From assembly GCA_021234155.1 (NCBI GenBank), contig JAJEKV010000639.1, positions 1 through 64,000 of the forward strand: a DNA stretch of 64,000 nt. Direction: 5' to 3'. Origin of the DNA: Isoetes taiwanensis (taxonomy: Eukaryota > Streptophyta > Lycopodiopsida > Isoetales > Isoetaceae). Position 1 is the stretch's first letter; every line of letters begins with the position of its first letter. The translations under genes and the position numbers were made by a program. The notes below the pieces were generated by a model. The model saw only the letters and a program-made list of their open reading frames with translations, had not been told where the DNA came from and did no database searches. Positions 58,542 through 64,000 of the stretch are shown piece after piece.

Positions 58542-59386
58542 TTCTTGTATAGATTAATCTACGCATGCAACCTATGCTTGGTATGGGTCGCATGCGTTGT
58601 TACCGATGATGAGACCACTACGGTGATCTCTAGGGCGTGGTGTAATGTCAATGTAGGCATGACCGCGTTTCCGATTGGGCGAGTGGAAGGTAGATTAGAA
58701 AGTCTACTGCATTCCTAAGTAGGCGACCTCGAGAGAAAGGAGGTCATTAAGGAATGCATTGATAGGGAAAGCACCTTTAGCCCCATATATGCTTTGATAG
58801 GAGGAATCCATCCTTCACGCCCCCCCATGAGAAGGATATCCTCCCACGGGTTGGGCAACTAGAGGTGTAGGCATGAGCGGCATATAGGCATATAGTATTT
58901 GTCTCCACGCCATTATGGAAGATTCATCCTCTTCCCCTAGGGAGATTAGCCATGCATTCATGTAGATAGGTGGGGTGGTCACCATATAACCAAAATTTAT
59001 TAAATAATTAAAAACGGTACTAACGTAGTGTCGACTACGCAGGCCAGAGAGAGCTCCGGAGGGCAAGGAGGTCGAAGACGTAAGACTTGCAACACAAGTT
59101 TTGTTGGAATGTGTTGCAAGGAATGAAGAGTACCCCGGACAATAATTATAGATATGAAATGTTGAAATTTTGTCTAACTTAAGATAGTGGATACCTTGTT
59201 TAATGATGTTGTGAATTGTTAAGTATTCCATAGTATGATGACGTGATAATGTTTTAAAAATATTACCTTAGGGTAATCCGGTAAATGTATAACTATTATA
59301 TTGTATGCATCACGTTGATTTGCGATTTGCGATTAGGAAGATCCCAAGGTGGGGAGACCCACGATGCTCGCGGACGGCGTCATTTC
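58542..59386 (+). other. Chromovirus 3' untranslated region
   Basis: About 850 bp between the chromodomain stop and the PPT. No plus-strand gene is seen. A minus-strand frame (58815-59231) has no recognised domain. Confidence 0.5.
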
Positions 59387-59399
59387 AAGGTGGGGAGAA
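59387..59399 (+). promoter_or_regulatory. Polypurine tract
   Basis: AAGGTGGGGAGAA directly precedes the 3' LTR start TGTGACG. A second purine run, AAGGTGGGGAGA, lies at 59346-59357. Confidence 0.8.
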
Positions 59400-60965
59400 T
59401 GTGACGTTCCAGCCACAAGAGATACGGTCCCGGGGCGTATATTTATCTTGCTCACACGCAGCGTACGCCACTCCGGCCGACGGTAATACGCCAGCGGATA
59501 GCCGGTGTAAGTAGCCCTAGGGGCAACTTGCTAGGAGTGTTCATATATTATTAATGTGCACATGTGCACATTAATGAGGGCACACCTTTTCCATGTTGGC
59601 ATATTTTGCCACCTAGCCATTAAAGGCAAGTGGGGCCTTCCAATTATCCCACATGCCAAATTGGGTAATTGGAAACCCTAGCCTAAACCCCATGTCTATT
59701 TAGGGGTAGGAAAACCCTAGCTTGCTAGTTTTTCGATCCTTAGGGTTTTAGAGCTCAGTTTGGCTGCCCCAGAGCCAAAACCGCCTCCAGGCAAGCCCAA
59801 GCTGGTGCACCATCGGTTCCCTCAGATTCCGCCATTTCGGCAGGATGGTTGAACTCAGTCGGGGGGAGCCACTCAGGATCAGGTATTTGGTCAATTTAAT
59901 AGCTTAAACCGCCTTCTAGTCATAGAATCGGTAGGTTTAGACTATTAAATTGCCCATAGTAGCTATCTAGAACTTAGATCTCGGACACTAACTAAAGAAC
60001 CTAACTCTATGATTAGATCTAGTTCTTTTAGTTCTTCATCGATGATGTATTTGGATGATGTATCTCTGCGGAACTCCTTGTATTGGGAAGGGGGTAGAGG
60101 CCCTAAAGCTTGTAGTTGATGCTCCTAGAGTAGCCTCTCTAGCATTAATAGATTCGGCCGCGTGTACAAGAGCCACACCGGGTTGTGGGTGAAGGGCCGA
60201 CCGGCAAAGAAGGAGGTTCATGTTCGACTCTGAACGATCCCCGGTGTGTAAAGCCTACGGGGATCATTGTGACTAGGTCTAATGGCTTACCACCGAAAGT
60301 GCGGGTAAGGCATGGGCTCGACACCCGCGTGAAGTGGTGTACACTTTCGATTGGGTTCGGTCCGAATCTGGGCGTGGCCCTCTAGTCACCTCGAAGTCAA
60401 AGATGTAGATCCCCTCGGAGGGAGTGATCCCTACCTGCCCCATCGGAACCGGGAGGATGAGACCGGGAATAGCCCTTCGGCTATGCATCCGGGCTTCTGA
60501 TCCAGGTCCCAACACTTTTCAGCCTACTCTGCAAAGTGTGCACAGTGGGAGGGGAGGATGGAGTGGACAACCCTATGCCATGTTCTTATGCCGCCCAAAT
60601 CCATTGCCATGAATTCCGTCTGCGAATGAACTCTGGAGACCCAAGCCGCCGGTCACCCCCTTGAGTCCGAGCCTTGGGTAGGGTTCCCCATGTGATGTGG
60701 CTTGACCCCTGTCTATGCAGATGTTGATATACCACCCTCCGGGTGGATGGAGGATTCTCGTTGGTACCGACATGTATGTTTACGCTCAAGCAGCCTAGGT
60801 AGGCCCCGAGGGAGGGGTAGAATGACACCTTCACTCTTCCCACTGGGACTCGTTACGGTGCGTTGATATGTGGAGGGCCCCAGACGCGATGGAGCTGGTG
60901 TGGGGAAGAACTCCTGCTTGTATATGGTGAGAGAGCACCGCATTACCGCAGTAGGGGACGTCACA
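59400..60965 (+). repeat. 3' LTR of the chromovirus
   Basis: Starts TGTGACGTTCC and ends GGGGACGTCACA, about 1566 bp, homologous to 49850-51404. The 26 bp palindrome is conserved at 59550-59575. It is followed directly by the target duplication TTTGT. Confidence 0.88.
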
Positions 60966-60970
60966 TTTGT
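60966..60970. repeat. Target site duplication TTTGT, right
   Basis: Identical to 49845-49849 and adjacent to the LTR end ACGTCACA. Confidence 0.85.
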
Positions 60971-61745
60971 ATTGTTTGTGTTATCGTGATCTTGTTGACC
61001 GGATACATGTTTGATGTTTCACTTCCATTGCGTTTCTAAGAAGGGCGTGGTGTTAAACCTAAACGAGTCCTTTGCAAAACTTTTTAGAAAAATAAAGTGG
61101 CTAGAGATCGGTTTCATCGGACACCAAGAGAATCAAACACCAAGTGGATCTATCCGCGGCCGCACTTTGAAGGAGATGCTAGATGAGGCATTCAAGGTTA
61201 TTTCGAGTTGGTATTTGGTCATCCATGGAACTAAGGAACATCAAGGATACTTTGGAGGCCTTTGGGGAAATGCGTAGACATTGGTTGACCTTTTGGGATC
61301 CGAGAACAAATGTGTGAAGTTCACTAATCCCAAGGATCCAACAGCAAGCCTATCTTCATCAAACACTTGAGTAACATGATGGACGAACTTGGTATCGAGA
61401 ATAAGGATGATATAATCATAGTGGATGATGATGCTCTCAAATGCTTGTTAGTCCTGTGCCTCCTGGTTCAGGACTATTCATGCATACGACGGACCAGGTC
61501 AAGCTTAAGGATCCACAGACAGCGCGGGTCGGGTCTTCCAAAAGCCAGAAGACCAGCGTTGCACCCACGCCGATCAAAGCTGCGTCCCGTCAACAAGAGG
61601 CCGCTCGAGACAAGGGCCCGTCACCGCCAGCGTCGGCCACAAGATGATTCTAGGCACTTCAAGAGGCACCGCCAAACATTCCTGCAAATCAGGCCTCCTT
61701 CCAGGAGTCGGCACCGAGATCGGTCGGGGTGTCTATATTGGTAGA
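60971..61745 (+). other. Possible C-terminal part of an unknown ORF, no domain recognised
   Basis: Plus-strand open stretches at 61011-61277 and 61367-61744 can be read as coding (DELGIENKDDIIIVDDDALK, then in another frame SSKSQKTSVAPTPIKAASRQ). The tail is basic and Pro/Ser-rich. They may be continuous with sequence left of the chromovirus insertion, before 49845. Family unknown. Confidence 0.3.
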
Positions 61746-61749
61746 AGGC

Positions 61750-62000
61750 CATTGTACTATATATATGAGTAGAGCTAGCATATGATGGTTAGATGAGTTT
61801 TGAGTCTTGTCTCTCTCGTCTTCTCTCGATTAGAGCTCATGTATGTTCATCATTGATATCAAGGAAGCTTATCATTTTCCTCTCCTTTGTTCTCTCTTGT
61901 TCTGTTTTTTCTTCTTCTTGTTCTTTTTTGCAAATCCGTGACATAGTCCCCCGGATTCTCTGTTAGATCCAAGGGTCCTCACAGAGGGTCATCTTTGAGG
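61750..62000 (+). promoter_or_regulatory. LTR-like promoter and leader of a further Gypsy element
   Basis: TACTATATATATGAGTAG (61757-61774) is TATA-like. A long pyrimidine-rich leader (61805-61930) follows. TCCGTGACATAGTCCCCCGG (about 61936-61955) may span the LTR end. No second LTR copy is in the window and no clear PBS was seen, so the boundary is tentative. Confidence 0.4.
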
Positions 62001-62072
62001 AGTTCCCGAACCCGCACCCCAAACACCGCCGCCCGCTGCGGGTCACGATTAGTTTTCCTTTCTTCTGCCGCC

Positions 62073-64000
62073 ATGTCGCCGGAAACTTCACGCTGGAAGA
62101 AATTCTTTCCCTGACGGGCGTCTCGCTTTGGGCGCCATCATCGAAGGGAAGCTGCTCGTGACATGTATGGATGCGCTTATGACATTGAGGGAGGCCACAT
62201 TCGGTCTAGGGCTCGGTCGGGCGCCACCCACCCCTCGTGTCATGTCTCGTCCAAATTCTCGCCTCCGGCGTGCAAACATTGCTCACAACCTCGGTCTCCT
62301 CATCACTATCGGGAGCCCTATCCGGCTCAACCTGCGCCAACCTTACTTTCATACCCCGAACATGCCTTCATCCATCGGGTCTTACGGTCACGCCTCTGCC
62401 TTCACAACCATCATCTCCTACTGGGTGGGCCGGGATATCCTCATGTCTCTTTTGCTCCTCCCGGGAATTTCCCTTCCCTACCTTTCCCCTTTGCTCTTCC
62501 TGTTTACACTTCTTAGGACCTCAAACCAATGATCAGGCACCTCCAGTACCTCCACCTCAGCCACCCCTTAAGCAGGGTCTTTCCAGCACCATACCACCTC
62601 CAACTCCACCTCAATATCCTCACTATCATGTTCCTGTCCAGCCCAGCACTTTTACCTCTACCTTTCAGACCCTTAAGCTGACTTATCCCACCTTTGGCAA
62701 CACGAAAGGCAAACCTTTAGACCAAAGTGCTCAGGCCCACATGGAAGAATTTGAGGCTCGGGCTGTCCCTGAATGGTCATCGCAACCTCAACCGGGAATT
62801 CCACATCTTTTCCACCACATTGCGTGGCTCCCCTCATCAATGGCTCATGTCCAACAAAAGCCCTTTGGAAACAAGATTGGCCCGAAATGAAAACCGCTTT
62901 CTTTCTCACTATGGGACCACGGAGGATGATCAACTTCATCTCAAGCAACTCAATGACCTTCAACAAGAGCCCACAGAGTCGCCTCGGGATTTTGCGGACC
63001 GTCTTCACATTCTTTCGCCAAAGAACTCAAGGAGTACCCCACACACAGCCGATCTTGGTCCGGTTTCTCCAAGGACTTCCTCCCGCTATCCGACTCATGA
63101 TCAATACATACCAAGACTTTGGAACAAAGCTATCGATCTTGTCAATCACTCACCAATGTTTCCTCCCGTAGGCGTGGCTCTTGAGGAGCTCCCTTTCATT
63201 CCACCCGTCATGGTTCCCCGGACTTCTGTTCAACCTCAACATGCCAATCCATAGCCAGATCCCGGATCCGGTGCCATATCTAGAAATATCAAGGCCACTT
63301 GGTGAATGAGTGCAACTCCACCAATGGCCCGCCTCATTGTAAAAGATGCAACATGTGCAATCATGCCACTAAGAGTGCACTTTCGCACTCATCCTACACC
63401 TTTCCGCAACAAGATGGTTTATCAAGTGCAAACAACACCTCAAAGACCAATCGCATAATATCAAGAAGGCCACCACCGCAGCGCAACCCACTCAATTCTA
63501 TCAAGAATGTGGGAGCAACACGGGGACCCAACACATGTCCTCCTTTTGATCCTTCAAAGCTTCGGTGTTATCACTTTATCAAGAATGGGGTCATACCACC
63601 ACGGCGTGTCCTCAACTTCCACAAGTTCAGGTGCAGCTTCCCGGCACAAATCAGACCACATCGATCCGCCCTCACGGCTTACCAACTCGGATTGCTAATG
63701 GCAAACAAGGCCCGCGTCTGTTCTTTGGAAGCCACCTCGCCGGCGCCTCGGCAATCACGCTATCAACCAGACTCCCCGCCAATCAACCTCGGATGGATCA
63801 ACAAGCACGGGGAAGAAATTTTTCGGGCTCTTAATCCTCGGTCCGGCCATCAAATTGGGTTGGTTTGGTCTCACGCCGACCCGGCCACGTCCGTCCTTAA
63901 CCATTATTCCTAATGGCACGCGAACCCGCCTTTGCCGCCGACGCAATTCCTCATGCGAGAAGACAAAAGGTCCATTTTGCACCCTGACTTGAGAAACTCA
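62073..64000 (+). pseudogene. gag: Gypsy gag (5' part of an element cut by the window edge)
   Basis: From the ATG at 62073 (MSPETSRWKKFFPDG) overlapping frames encode a gag protein. There is a Pro-rich linker (VPPPQPPLKQ, about 62553). The capsid region includes KPLDQSAQAHMEEFEARAVP, RGSPHQWLMSNKSPLETRLA, FLSHYGTTEDDQLHLKQLND and ESPRDFADRLHIL. Next are FLQGLPPAIRLMINTYQDFG, GHLVNECNSTNGPPHCKRCN (from about 63291) and a second knuckle-like YQEWGHTTTACPQ (about 63577). Frames shift several times (near 62720, 62900, 63010 and 63290). No protease or RT is reached before the window ends. Confidence 0.65.

Larger units (their letters stand above)
49850..60965 (+). mobile_element. Chromovirus (Ty3/Gypsy) with both LTRs and target duplication, RT-deleted
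   Basis: Complete ends: LTRs at 49850-51404 and 59400-60965, a perfect 5 bp duplication TTTGT at 49845-49849 and 60966-60970, a PBS at 51408 and a PPT at 59387. The LTR termini TGTGACGT and ACGTCACA (right LTR) are inverted repeats. The interior holds two unrecognised ORF regions (52075-53089 and 54065-55570), each behind a TATA box, then gag, an RNase H remnant, integrase and a C-terminal chromodomain, which defines a chromovirus. The RT palm is missing. Reading frames and the two LTRs have diverged, so it is not a recent insertion. Confidence 0.88.

Noticed and set aside
1-64000. CRISPR array, bacterial operons or ribosome binding sites
   Set aside because: No regularly spaced identical repeats or dense co-directional genes; the sequence is eukaryotic.

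Overview
The window reads as nuclear DNA of a land plant with a large, repeat-rich genome. Evidence for this is a GH3 (auxin/jasmonate amido-synthetase) fragment with a short GT-AG intron, several plant-type Ty3/Gypsy elements, a chromovirus with a C-terminal chromodomain, and many poly(A/T) and (TA)n tracts. The mix of a Penelope-like element, a LINE whose RT is not of the usual flowering-plant L1 type, and a DUF7869-like transposase gene suggests a fern or another non-flowering plant. That last step is inference. Almost every coding region is broken by stops and one-base indels. Some of these may be sequencing errors, but most look like decay.

Layout. 1-8162 (minus): an old Tat/Athila-like Gypsy element, gag to integrase, with a 2.0 kb LTR at 6147-8162 and the matching LTR cut by the left window edge. 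It sits inside a copy of a transposase-like gene whose 3' end survives at 8164-8625. 9756-10457: a 234-codon charged reading frame with three in-frame stops. 11040-29176 (plus): a Penelope-like element (PLE) in pseudo-LTR - RT gene - pseudo-LTR form. The first pseudo-LTR is split by an unexplained 5.2 kb block. The second is split by a 6.35 kb LINE with a TTATT target duplication, 5' tandem monomers and a CATTCT tail. 29.2-36.7 kb: foldback repeats, tandem repeats, a broken GH3 3' half (33419-34345, minus) and a tRNA-like SINE head. 36.7-41.4 kb: simple repeats, then a fuller copy of the transposase-like gene (38967-41395, minus), homologous to the fragment at 8.2 kb. 41.4-49.8 kb: AT-rich sequence with no recognised gene, a few possible exons, a second foldback family and several tandem duplications. 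49850-60965 (plus): a chromovirus with both LTRs, perfect 5 bp target duplications, PBS and PPT, but no RT palm. It carries two extra ORFs, each behind its own TATA box and a pair of stem-loop motifs. 61.7-64.0 kb: promoter-like sequence and gag of a further Gypsy element that runs off the right edge.

The genes do not form an operon-like pathway. The window is a nest of insertions and their order can be read: the Gypsy element entered a transposase copy, the LINE entered a PLE pseudo-LTR, and the chromovirus entered palindrome-rich sequence. The most unusual structures are the pseudo-LTR-flanked plant PLE, the LINE with promoter-like monomers, and the RT-less chromovirus with a duplicated internal promoter/stem-loop module and an ORF that opens with a histone-H3-tail-like sequence.
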